A stretch of DNA of 64,000 nt from Entomortierella parvispora (taxonomy: Eukaryota; Mortierellomycota; Mortierellomycetes; Mortierellales; Mortierellaceae): the NCBI GenBank assembly GCA_963573315.1, contig OY752143.1, positions 3,159,177 to 3,223,176 of the forward strand. The letters run 5' to 3'. Position numbers and translations under genes: made by a program. Shown here piece by piece: positions 23,066-34,734 of the stretch (positions within the stretch are counted from its first letter, which is position 1; each line of letters opens with the position of its first letter). Under the pieces are notes generated by a model. The model worked only from the letters and a program-made list of their open reading frames with translations, was not told where the DNA came from and did no database searches.

Positions 23066-26000
23066 TCATTGCTGCTGCTGCCGCTGACGTTGCTGGAGCA
23101 TCTGTTGTTGCTGTCTTCGGACAAATGGGTTGGTACTCGTGCTGGCACTCTGGTTTGGAGGAAGCGTGGGTTCCATGCTATCTAACGGGGGGTCAATGTC
23201 CCATGGTTGCTGGTAATTTACTCGGTTTCGTTCTGCCATCTCGATGTTGTCTATATCATCCACGCCTATCTGTGAGCGTATGGGATGCTGCGGTTGTTGG
23301 TTCCGATTGTAAGACTGCATCGGAGATAACAAGTTAGGATCGATTTGATCCGAACTCTGTCCCAAACTCGAGTGCCATAGAGGAAAAGAGGCCTGCCTGG
23401 GATGATCCATATCCACGAAAAGAGTCTGATCGCTTGCGCTTCGCAGGTTCCCTGGCAAAGCCTCCTTCCCTCCTTCTCCTTCTTCATCATCCTGACTGAT
23501 CTGAAAAGTAGGTGGAGGATTGTAGGTGCTGACTGTTGAAAGGTTGACCGGGGACATGCTTTCCATGGGGAGAACACTACCCATACCCAAACTGCTGTTG
23601 CTGCTTGTCGTGTAAAGGTTGTGATGGACTTGTTGCCTGCTGTTCTCAAAGAGATGGAACCAGTAGAGCATCCGCTCTTCATCACGCACTTGGAGCAAGA
23701 AATCATACCGACTGCAACCAACGACCTTCAAGATGTAAGCCCCAGGTTCACGTGAATGAATAAAGACAGAGGTGTAGGTGAACGTTCGTCCCGTCTCTGG
23801 CTTACCCTATCAAGAGAATTGGTCATGATCAGCACTTGCACCCATTCAGCAATGTAGTTTGCTCTGGACTTGTTGTTTTGACTTACCACATCAAAGCACG
23901 TGAAGTATCGCCCGGCAGGGTAGAGGGTAACACGTTTCATGCACCAACTTGACAAGAAAGAAAAATATCTGTTCTGATACTTGACGCCCATGTACCCCAT
24001 GTGGGACTCCTTTAAGGTTGTTTCTCCTTTGTCCTCTAGCGTTCCAATGCTCCCCTTCCGCCCAATACTGATTCCGCTACCCATCATTGGCAACTGCACA
24101 CTACTGGCATTGGTGGACGATCCTCCAGGTAAAGGGGCGCTCGTCACTCCAGGTCCCAAAACAGCCAGGTTTCCAGCACTGTTCATCCAACTTGCTGCTG
24201 CATTGTTGTACAGGAACCCGTCTAAGCTGCCATCGCCTGCCATTTCATTGCCATCGTTGTCAAAGCCACCGCCGCCCCCGCCACCCATGTGGGGGCTGTG
24301 ATCCAGACCAGCAGCGGCGGCGGCAGCTGCACGTTGTTGAGACCGCTCAATTTGCGTGAAAAGCTCCCAGAGTTTCGGGAGAAAGAGAAACATGACGGAA
24401 AAGGTAGTCCCGAAGAGGATAACCACAGTCGAGAGAAAGAATTTGGTAAGGAATTCGTCTTGAGGAAGGAAGATCGTAGGCATGGCCAAGCAACCCGAGA
24501 GGAGGATGTTGCTAAAGAGAGTTTCGAGAAGCGAAGCAAAGATAGAAGTTTGATTAGACCATGAAAAGAGAATGGTATTGTAGTAGATCCAATTTGGGAG
24601 TAAAAGACTTACTAGACAACAAAGGCAATCTGCCCGCATTCGTTATAATTGGCGGCCACATTACGGTTCTTGTACGCGAGAAATGTCGCGAAAAGGAGCA
24701 AGGCGGCATTGTAGATAAACAGGATGACAAAGAACGGGGTGCTGGGTCCATCCTGATTATCGCAGGTCCAGTAAGACGTGAAATTAGGCATGGTGATCTG
24801 TTGCAACATGGGGGGTGTTTTGATAAACCAGACAGCCATCACGATCTAGACGAGCAAGAGCAAGGCAAATGTAACAATGGAATCCATAGTTCAGTCAGTC
24901 TTGATCTCATATACCGTGGTAGACAGGGTAGGCAGCAGATTGAAATACTTACCAGGTTGAGCATGAGCAAGGTGCCGACAATCTTGAGTAGGTGTGAATC
25001 GCGAATGACGCGTTTCGTGACATAGATATTATGAAATATTCTATACACGCGAAAGTTCTTGGCTACGATGTTGCTTACGACTAGCACAAATCCCACATTC
25101 AGCGTGAACGGTCGGACCATGCAAATTGCATCCGTCGGGATGTCCAGTCCCATCACGACTGAAACGTACAAGAAGATGAATCCCAGCAGCTCAAGGCAGC
25201 AAAACAGAGGGCTAGTAGCAGAATGGGAGTGAATGGGAGAGTGAGTTAGACATTATATGATGAGACATTGCATGGAGCTCTCTCATTACATTGTACTTAC
25301 CTCGAGGCTTTAATGACCTGAGCGTCCCTGTAGACGACAACGATCAGCGCGGCCAGGAGGCAAAACAGGACACTTAAACCCGCAATTGATATAATGACCA
25401 GCCCAATAGTCGATCCAAACTTGGGGTTCAGAATCTCAAGTGGTGCTGAATCTGCAGGAGTGTTGTAGGTGCCATCATAGTACATTGGTGGGGAAGAGAG
25501 GTTAAACACTCCTGAGTACGATGTTCCAATTGGCACCACCTTGCCGTTCTGGAAGTTGTACAGGATGAAGTTGCTACAAGACAAAACCAAATAGATCATA
25601 TCGATGAAGAAAGGTAGTAAGTACACAAAAAAGGACCTCAGCTCGATACTGCTAATATCAGTCTATTTCCTACCCATAGACCACGTCGCCATTATCATCA
25701 AACACCATGGGCCCTCCAGGTCCTGTGTAGTTGGTATTCATATTTGGTGGCTTTAGCTTGCTCCCGAGACGACCCTCCGCTAGAAGATGGAGTGCCGTCC
25801 AGTTTCCTCGAACTGCGTTTGCGAATCCCTTTGCCATCACCATCATGCACGAGTAGGCTTGAGCTTCGTTACTTGAAATGTCACGCTGGCCAGCATATGG
25901 GTATCTAAGTACGATCGACGAAAGCCAACGTGAATACACTCGTTTCCAATCACTCCTGTACTCCAAGAGTTGAAACAGAGATTATGTGCCACATACTCTG

Positions 26001-27732
26001 TCGGATCCAGAGCTGCCCATTTGTCCAGGAATTGTTCATAGGGTGGGTATCCATGAAGCTTGAGTAAATTGTCAAACATGAACAGTCCGTTCAGTTCCTG
26101 AGGTTTCAAGGTCGAGTTGCCATCCAGTAATGGTCCAGTGACTTGGTTGATTGTTAACCAAACGTAATCCTTGGAAACCAGACCTTTGCTCCTGCATCCA
26201 CGAAATCAGGTAACGAGAGAGAAGTTCAAGTTAAAGTCCAGTGTCAAATGTGCAAAGCTGTCAACCTCAGAACACCATGTCTTACACTGCCTCAGTCAGC
26301 ATTCGAATCTGAGGAACACCCACAGCTGCAATGAGAACGATCCGTTGACCAGAATCTTTGAGGGCATCCAGGGTTGGGTCTACGTCCGTCGATCCGCCCG
26401 TCTCCCAGAATGTGCGCCTGAATCCGATCTTGATGTTTTTCCGAGCGGCCCAGAGAGCAATGTTGTCCATCACTAAAGAAAGAAAGAAAGAAAAAGAGTC
26501 AGGATATGGTGACATGATCGACCACTCTTTGGAGAGCACCAGACTGGCCCCCTTACTCTCAGATCCAAGTGAATCGCCCGTGTATAAGACGGCAATGGTC
26601 TTCCATCCTCGATTTGCCACAAAGTTGACCATGACTTGTCCAAACATCAGCTCTGTAGGGATAGTCCTGAAGAAATAGCTGTAATCCTCCTTGTTAGAAA
26701 GTTGTGCTATTCGAAAGAAAGGGAGCTGTCAGCATGCAGAGCCGAGGGCGTGGACTGTATCAAAGGGGTTGAACGTAGGGCCACTTACTAGATCCTGCCG
26801 AGTACGAGCATTGAGGGATTGACAGCCGACTGGTCAACAGGGCTGATTGAACCGAGAGCGCACTACTGACATCGCCTATCACACCCGACACGCCTCCGTT
26901 TGTCTGCAGCAAGGAGACGGTGGAAAAGATGGCCTGGGCCGCGCCCGAGTTCTCGGGGTCCAGTCCATTGAACGAATCTTTTAGGACAAGCGTCACGTAG
27001 GCTCCTGGGATGAGTTGGTTGGCGTTGATCTCGCTCACTGCAAGCCGGATGGCCGATGTCCCGCTATTGAGAAAAGAAGGACCATCACCGGATTAGAAGG
27101 GAAGGGAGGAGGAAAAAAAAGGAAAAGCTTGATTGCTCTTGCTGCACAGTCTGCGAGAGAGGAAAAAAACGGAGGTCAGGGTACCTGAAGGTGAGTTCTT
27201 GCGTTAGATTGTCGGGCAGGGAGTAGGGCAGGAGGACCCCGATCTTGATTTCAACCAGGCCTGTCCGAAGCGTAACGTTGGGTGTTATCGAGAGTGAGTA
27301 GTTCGTGCCCGTCTCGGGTGTGTAAGGAAATATCCTTTGGGAAACATTGGGCTGATTTTGTGGGAGGAGAAGTCCAAGGGGCTGTTGAGGTTGAGATGCT
27401 GATGGAGAGGGTAGGGAAGCGGCTGGGAGGTAGGGCGAGGGGAAGGAGGATGGAGAGATGGGAGGTGTAACATAAGTTGTGGGACTTGGAGACGGGCTGT
27501 TAGCAGGGTCTTGTCGTTCCATGAAGACATTATGGTGATCGTATCGTTTCTGTTGCTGCTGTTGCTGCTGTCGTTGCTGTCGTTGCTGTCGTGTATCATG
27601 ACGAGAGCTCTCTGTCGAGAGTGTAGTGGTTGGAACAGAAGATGCCTGTGGACCAAGAAGAAGGAGGAAGAGTATAGAGGTGGTGATGACCTTGAGTGGC
27701 GATGGCCATGTTTTCGAGGGCAGGTACTTCAT
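23066..27732 (-). CDS. Class C (GABA-B-like) G-protein-coupled receptor
   Basis: Eleven exons chain in frame: 27185-27732, 26789-27063, 26557-26706, 26286-26472, 25997-26191, 25674-25904, 25301-25573, 24953-25211, 24613-24845, 23887-24511 and 23066-23806, giving about 1238 aa. Residues 1-33 are signal-peptide-like and are followed by a Gln-rich run. About 165-530 is a periplasmic-binding-protein (ANF receptor) ectodomain (IKIGVLLP start, WKTIAVLYTG, DPTEYPYAG). Seven hydrophobic helices follow from about 580 to 850, including the class C marker SPLFCCLELLGF at helix 2/3. The cytosolic tail holds an Ala run, a Gly run and a PH-like stretch (about 950-1045: GYMGVKYQNRYF to MLYWFHLFE), then a Gln-rich end. 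Ligand unknown. Class C receptors are multiplied in Mortierellomycetes and rare in Dikarya. The long 5' flank (27733-30409) is shared head-to-head with the next gene. Confidence 0.9.
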
Positions 27733-30409
27733 GATGGAAGAAATGAAATGGATGTGAAGGTGGTTGTTATCTTGATGGGTTATGGGTTATGGGTTATGAG
27801 TAGGATTGAATGCAGAGGATGGTGTCGTCTATGGTGGTATGCGGGTCCCCGAGAGGAGGCTCTGAGGATCTACTTTTCTCGTCGGTGATGAAGCGGATCC
27901 GGGCAGCAACGGTGCAAGAAAGCAAGGGACACGAACGGGAGAGAAGAAAGAGAGGAAGGAGAGAAGCGAGGCGTTAGAGGGATGTGGAAAAAAGGTAACG
28001 ATGCTTGTCTGCAAGAAACCCGCGATGGGCCGCTCCAGAAGCGATGATCCTGTTTACTAGGGAGGAGAAACAGAAGGAGCAGCAAGAGGAGGTGCACACA
28101 ATGGTGATGTTTGGGGCGTTGTTCTGTGGACTGGAGAGAGAGAGAGAAAGAGGGAGAGGATTTGGTGGGAGTGACTAATGGCCAGAGAGAGAGAAAGAGA
28201 GAGAGAAGAGATGTTCGGCAGGGATGGATGCAGGCAACTAAGGACTGTACTGTCCAGTGTGCCCAGAAACGAAGAGAAAAGAAAAGGGAGGAAGAGAGAG
28301 GGAGTAGACCATGGCCAAGAAGAAGGCTTCAGAGTCAGACTAGGCGGCGGAAGTTGGATGGAGAATGATGGGTGTATCATTGCTGCTTGGGTCAGCTAGA
28401 GGCAGCAAAGCAGAGCAACACCAGGCGACCGACGACGATGACAACGATGACAACGACGACAGCAATGGCACAACACCAGCAACGAGGCAGTAAAGTGCAA
28501 AAAATGACCACAGAGCCAGAAGGACCCTTCTAGTGTCGAGGGAGGAAAACGGAACTGGGTGCAATTGGCCCGTGGCGAAGGTGGAGAGGCCAAAGTACCT
28601 GTAGAGAAGAATAGGCAGAGGAGGCAGATGTTTTGTTTTTGTTTGCACTCGTGGGGTGGCAAAGCGGTGGAGGCTGACGGATACTGTAGGCTGGGGTGCA
28701 CAGACAACGCGGGGTCCCCTTTTAAGAGGATTGCAATCGCAACCCCACTCCTACACCACTGGAAGAGCACCAGTCCAAGGAGTCATGGTGGAATGCCCGC
28801 AGAGACAGAAAAGCCTGTGGTCGACTATAAATAAATGAAATCGTGCGAGCAAGACGACCGTTTGCGCGAATGCACGACCTCTGTCTGTCTCTGTCTCTCG
28901 CTCTCTCGGCAGCAGGGACCAGGATGCAGGCTGACAGAGGATCGTGGTGACGACAAGAACTGGCCTCTGCTGGGATACAGTGTGAAGGACAGGAGGGATG
29001 AATGGGCGTACGCAACAATTGAGAAGGACGAAAAAAGGAGTTGCCAAACTCCAAACAGGAGTCAACGGATCCACCCGATCTCTTAATTTGAGGGACGGTA
29101 CAGTAGCAGGGCGCAAGGCCGACCCTGTCGACCAGAATCGACATTGGTGGCAGGGACACCACGTCAGAGAGGACCTTCCTCCCACCCTCCCCACCCTGGT
29201 GTTGCGTCGGTGGCATCGAGAAGGGTGGGATCAAATACACGAGTCTGCCTCCTATGAGAAGACGACCAGAGTCACCAGAACTACCTTTTTACCTTTTTTT
29301 TTTTTTGGTGCTGTGCAACTGTTGTTGATGGCATGTAGCACGAGGGACGGTAACGTGAGAGCGAGATCGATATTAGGTATGGAAGGGAAGTAAAGAAGGA
29401 AGGAAGAGGTCGACGGCCAGAATCGAGCGTGGGTGCAGTAACGGGAACGTACAGGGGGCCAGGATGGTCATGGAGGCGGGCAAAGGGAGTGAAGCACCGA
29501 AGAACCGAATGACTGGCGGACCAAAAAGAAGAAAAAAAGGAGTGGACGTGGACAAGCAACAGGGAGAAGGAGGGCAAAGAGAGGTGAAAGTCGAAAGGAG
29601 GAGGGGTTCTCTGACATGGGTGGGATCCAGTCCGGCAGTGGAAGACAAGAGACCAGCCGCCTCCTCGGATAGAGAGGACGGAGATCCAGAAAGAGGGCCC
29701 GGTTGGGTGTCGATCGAAGGAAGGCGTAGCGGATGCAAAAAGAGAAGAAGGGTGCAAGGACAGCATCGCCTGTCCGCATTCTGCCATGTCGAGGGTCGCA
29801 CCCTGTCTCTCCTTTCTTTTGTAATAATGGCCCCCACGACCCCTCTCCTTCGACGCTCTTGTTTGAGCGTCCACCTATTCATGCATGTCTGCGGGTTGTG
29901 CGGAAGAGCAAGAATGGGAGCAGAGGACAGGATAGATGAGCAGACACAGACACGCTATGAGGAGCAGGAAGAGGAAGAGAAAGAGAAGGGGGCCTCCTCC
30001 TTGGAACATGGGGCCAATGAGCCTTGGGGCAGGGAGTACAGTAGGTAGATACCTGCATACATACAAAGACAAGGGGCCGTTGCGGTGAGGATGCAGGAAC
30101 AGCACAACACGACGCGTGCGACAGCGTGCTCCTACAGCACATGTACTGTAGACACAGGACGCGTCGTTGCCTTTCTCGTGCTTGCCGCTTTCCGTCCTTG
30201 GCCCTGGATCGACGTCTACGTTTCTGATCCTTGGCGGTGCTTGGCCGAGGCCGAGGGATCTTTGTCCAATGAGAGCACATGGGCCGTTTCCCACAAAAGA
30301 CCGTCGCACACGCCGCACTCTTCAGCGTTCTTTTCTTCTTTTTCTCTTTTTCTCTCTTTCTTTCACTTTCCCCTCACCTTTTTCACGTCCGCATACCCAC
30401 ACAGCCGCC
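27733..30409. other. 2.7-kb head-to-head intergenic region, purine-rich
   Basis: No gene supported. The + strand is heavily GA-rich (for example a GAGA microsatellite at 28132-28205), so the open frames on both strands lack stops for compositional reasons. A short tandem run of GGGTTAT lies near 27777-27797. It separates the divergent starts of the GPCR (27732, -) and the membrane protein (30410, +), so it must hold both promoters and could hide a non-coding RNA. Confidence 0.5.
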
Positions 30410-31645
30410 ATGTTGTCGCATATACCCTTCCCGCGGCTCGTTTCCCTTGCCAAGGCTTCCAGCCTCGTCCACCCCAGCCTTTCTTCTCTGAGGACTTTTA
30501 CTTCCAGATCCGCCACTAGCAGAAACACCCTCTTTAGCAGTCGTACGAAACTCTCGACATCAAAGCTCTCATCACCTTTCACATTGGCTGCGTGCAAGGC
30601 GGCTACCTCCAGAACCTTCCAAGGGCACTCCCTTCGCGGTTTCTCGCAACGGACAGGGTTGTTTACACGACCCACTCTTGCCTCAAGCACCTCGCCTCGA
30701 TCTCTCCGAGTCCAACTTCAACAATATCAGCGAAGAGCTTACTCAAATTATCCTTCCAAGCGGAGGCCTTTTCGGTTCTTGTTCAAGGTGATGGTCATCT
30801 CTTCAGCACTGGTGGCTTTGCCAGCGATCATTGTCTTTGGTGCACCCATTGCCAGTTTGTTTGTCATCCCGTTGGCGGTCGGGGGTATCATTGGAGGCGC
30901 CCTCTTGTTAACAGGTGGAATCTTGATCCTGGCTTTGCCCATGGCTGCTGTCGGAGGAGCCGTTGCACTCTACATCTTCTCGATGCCCGCCGCAGTGGCT
31001 GTCAAGGACATGAACAATATCCTCAAGCGGGACAGTCGGGAACACTACAAAACTGCTTTGGCCTCCTTGGGCCCTGATTGGGAAGTTCAGTCCTCTTCCC
31101 CAGACGAGTGGTTCCGATGGACGTTTCCCACAAAAGCAGGACAAAAGGACAGGATCAGTATCCGGATGGCAGTTTTTGACCCCAATGATCATAGTGGCCG
31201 CAAGGAGCGTATGTTCCGATTCCTGGACCGGATCGAAAGCGAGTCGTTTGAAGAGGAGCATGTCGTGATCGACGGAGAGGAAAAAATGAAGACAAAGAAG
31301 GTCATCAAGAGCGGACACTTTGAATTGAGCAACAACTCCGAGTCGTTCAAGATCGAGCGCCTGAACGTGACGCGGGAGCAGGACCATGTCCTGATTACAA
31401 TGGAGGACCGTGGCGAGTGGCTGATGGAGCAGAAGTGGGCCAAGAAGTACCTGGAGTTGGCGAGGATCGTTGACCGTGCCGCTGCGGAGATGGAAGCGCA
31501 ACATCCAGGCTTGAACCTGGGCCAACAGGTGGTGCTTGTCCACAGGAACGAAAGATCGATCTGGAACCGGTTCTCGTTCTACGGGGACGTTGCTGTGCGG
31601 GTGCCGGTGGACCGCCAATGGGTCAAGGATCTGTCAGAACTGTAG
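30410..31645 (+). CDS. Mitochondrial-type membrane protein, uncharacterised
   Basis: A single exon of 411 aa. Residues 1-115 are rich in Ser, Arg, Thr and Leu with almost no acidic residues, typical of a mitochondrial presequence. Three closely spaced hydrophobic spans follow (about 125-200), with Gly/Ala-rich helices. The soluble C-terminal part (about 210-411) is charged and has a conserved-looking WFRWTFPTKAGQKDRISIRM region. I chose ATG 30410 because it stands in a GCCGCCATG context and removes a low-complexity in-frame leader starting at 30167. No known family recognised. Confidence 0.78.
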   Translation: MLSHIPFPRLVSLAKASSLVHPSLSSLRTFTSRSATSRNTLFSSRTKLSTSKLSSPFTLAACKAATSRTFQGHSLRGFSQRTGLFTRPTLASSTSPRSLRVQLQQYQRRAYSNYPSKRRPFRFLFKVMVISSALVALPAIIVFGAPIASLFVIPLAVGGIIGGALLLTGGILILALPMAAVGGAVALYIFSMPAAVAVKDMNNILKRDSREHYKTALASLGPDWEVQSSSPDEWFRWTFPTKAGQKDRISIRMAVFDPNDHSGRKERMFRFLDRIESESFEEEHVVIDGEEKMKTKKVIKSGHFELSNNSESFKIERLNVTREQDHVLITMEDRGEWLMEQKWAKKYLELARIVDRAAAEMEAQHPGLNLGQQVVLVHRNERSIWNRFSFYGDVAVRVPVDRQWVKDLSEL

Positions 31646-31879
31646 AGCTCTGCTACAGCAGCAGCCATAATAAAACGGAAGCGGGAGAACGAGCCACACA
31701 AACAGGCAGCAGGCTCAAATGCAATTAGATGGACACGAACGCTGTCGGCTCTTTTGTCTGGCTCTGGTCTTCTTCGGTGCCTGTTCCTGTTCTCTTTCTT
31801 ACTTTGATTGTCCATCCGTCCATCCACCAACTCATTCATTCATCCATCCCTCGCCCCATGTCTCCTGCTTGCCATCACA

Positions 31880-34559
31880 ATGTCTGATTCTCATCTTGCA
31901 TCAGATGCACTCCCAGACATGACCCGCCTCACCATGTCCCCTTCTCTCGCCAGCAGCGAGGACGCCCAGAACCCAAGCCATGACAGGCGTCATGAGACTC
32001 GGCCACGACGTGAAAGGCGTTTTTCTTCCTCTTCCTCCCCTTCCCCCTCCCTGCCTTCACGCAGTCCACTGTCATCCCAGGCACGCAACCCACAGCTGCA
32101 TGACGCCGACGCCTCCTTGTTGCCACCTTTGTCCTCGACGCCGCCTCCTGTCCCAGATCGAAGCCGGTCTTCCCCCGCATCCCAGGAACGGCCGCACAAC
32201 CCCCAGGCGCTGCCCGAGTCGTTCATTCCCGTGGACGTGTGGGCGGATCAAGGGCATTACCCGCTATTTCTGGACAATGTCTCGAAGCTCACTCTTCCTG
32301 TTCGAGGAGGAACCCATCTCTTGTTCACTGGCAAGAACTTTCGAGGTAATTATACAGCGGAGGACGTCATTTTGAGAGGCTCCGCCAGTGGATGTCGTTC
32401 AGCCTTCCGGAAACTGACGTTTCACTCGTGTTTTTTATTATTCTCCAGATGGTGTTCAAGTCGTGTTTGAATGTCCCCAACTCGGCGACGCCGTGGAGGC
32501 CAAGGTGCTCACTCCGTTTGTACTACAGAGCACAGAACTTGAGATGCTGAGCCCGTGCTTCATGGACTGGTGGGCACTTTTGATTTCGACAAAGACCATC
32601 CTTTCAGGAGGGCTGGACTTGACCGTCAGACTCGCCTGTCCTGGGGCCACGCTTCCCTCAGATCTGGAGACGCCATTCGGAATGGTAGCTTTGGAAGGTA
32701 AAGGCAGAATATACTGCCAATGGACCAATGATCGGGACAAAGAGTCGCAACCATGTTCTTTCATTCCCTCTTAACCACGAATTGCTTCTTTGTAGATTCG
32801 GAAAAGGATCTGTTGCAAGTGATTGTGAGCTTGCACCGTCAATTGATTTACGCCAGCCTAACCAGCAAGCTGGACACAGAGGAGGAAAGCAATGTATGAC
32901 AGGGATTATTTTCGAAAACGACAAGGAGGTTTCTCCTACCCATGGGTGAACATGAGATGTTTAACTTCCCTTCCACTTCCCTTCCATGATTTGTTGCAGG
33001 CACGACAAAGGACGCTGGCGCTTTTGGAACTGAATCGACCTTCTAGTGTTACACAATCAGAGCATCTTGCGCTTGGTGTCATCTACATGCTCTGCGACGG
33101 AAAGGACAGGATCTCCTCCGAGGGTCTGGAGCTGATCACTGCTCGGTCACCGGAGGGACACGATATGCTCCATCTATCTGCGGTATTAGGCCTATCGACC
33201 CTGACCCGCGAAATTGCTCGACACCTTTTGAATCATTACCACAGTCTCCTTCAAGGAGATATCACCACAATTCCAGCAGGAGTCTTGAATACCGATGCCA
33301 ATGGACTCACTGCATTGGATTTCGCCGTAATTTTGGGCCATTACGAGATAGAGCAGGTGCTGATCGCGACGTTAGAGGCTGCGAACGAGTTTAACGAGGC
33401 GTATATCGCGCCACTGACAGCCAGGCCACTTCCGAAACCACCGAGAGATGTGGCAACGAATCGGCCTTTACCACCAACACCACACAGACTTACGCCAGAG
33501 CCTTCCACTAACATTGATGGTGGTGGACCTGGGATGGCGACATCAGTCTCGTATTTCCCTCCAGTGCACCTGAACAACGGGCAAACGTACCATCCACCAA
33601 CAACAGCAGTGGAGAGTGCCACAACAGGATATCTGTCGACCACTGTGCCAGCACAACGAATTCAAACCGCCCATGCCACAGTCGGATATGGAGAGGATCC
33701 CGCAACTGCAACAGCGATGATGGCTGCCTATACCCAAATGGATGACCACTCCATCCTTGTAGCTTCCCCATCCCTTGCAGCAAACCCTGGATTTCAGGGT
33801 TACGATCAAGCCTACCAGTCATATCAGAAACAGCAACAACAGCAGCAGCAACAACATCAGTATCTGCCGTCACGGGCGAATACGGAACTATTGCCACCAC
33901 GGCAGTTACCAATACTTGAACAGCTGTCACGCGCGAATACAGAGCTATTGCCGCCACGGCAGCTGCCAATACTTGAACACTATATCAACGGCGATCCTGG
34001 TCATCATAGTAATGATTCCCGTCAACATCCTGGCCACAGCCATCCAAACGAGCCATCCCCACAGGACATCTACAAGTCATCTGTAGCACCTTTCCGTCCT
34101 CTTCCGGCTACACCTGTCCCACCACCAGCTCCACTTCCGCCACCAAAGCACATTGTGACGAGAGTGAATCGACCCAAACAGTTTACGATCCCTGCGGTCA
34201 GCAGTGAGCCAAGCAGGATTTCAAGCACGGGTGGAAGCAGTGTCAACAGCGGCAGCCCAGAAAGCAGTGCGTCATCCCCTCTGTCGCATTATCCTCCCAC
34301 GTACCGCCCTCAACCTCTACCACAGATTCAGCCACCGATGTATCCCCCTTCATTGCAGCAAGCTTCACCTCCACCCCTCCCAAACTTGTATCTTCCACCA
34401 CCACAACCGCCGCCATCCCAGCAATTCCATTCATATCCTTACCAGACTCACCCATATCCTCCACAGCAGGCTCCACTACAGCCGTCTTTCCCACAGCCGT
34501 ACATGCCACAGCCGATACTGCAACAGCACCAGGCGTATCCATATCCCCAGCAAAATTAA
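31880..34559 (+). CDS. IPT/TIG domain plus ankyrin protein with Pro/Gln-rich tail
   Basis: Four exons (31880-32345, 32449-32697, 32796-32893, 33000-34559) give about 790 aa. After a disordered Ser/Pro N terminus (1-115), an IPT/TIG-type immunoglobulin fold spans about 120-240 (LPVRGGTHLLFTGKNF, VVFECP, TPFGMVALE). Two to three ankyrin-like repeats lie at about 310-400 (GHDMLHLSAVLGL, NGLTALDFAVILGHYEI). The remainder is Pro/Gln/Ser-rich, ending PYPQQN. IPT followed by ankyrins is the layout of NF-kB-related and Mga2/Spt23 transcription factors. Unlike Mga2/Spt23, I see no C-terminal membrane helix, so membrane-tethered processing is not expected. DNA binding is inference. It converges on the minus-strand gene ending at 34735. 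Confidence 0.83.
33864..33977 (+). repeat. In-frame 57-bp tandem duplication inside the IPT-ankyrin gene
   Basis: Two adjacent copies of 57 bp (19 codons; core SRANTELLPPRQLPILE) differ at a handful of sites, mostly synonymous. The duplication keeps frame and follows a Gln run. Confidence 0.92.
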
Positions 34560-34734
34560 ATACAAAAGAGACCTTACGGCTTTATTAAACGGAAAGCCAT
34601 TGTTGACCAAAAAAGCTCCGATAGCTCGAGAACCTCCATCAAAGAAAGTTGCGTCATTTGGTAGTTCAAAAGGACAGAAAACAAAGAAAACCAAAAAAAA
34701 AAAGATGAGAACCGCGATTTTTTTTTATTCTTTT

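Noticed and set aside
27777..27797. GGGTTAT tandem copies as an interstitial telomere
   Set aside because: Only about three copies, and the unit does not match the terminal T6AG3 repeat.
29464..30048. 194-codon + strand open frame in the long intergenic region
   Set aside because: Charged low-complexity composition from GA-rich DNA, no domain, and a comparable frame on the other strand.
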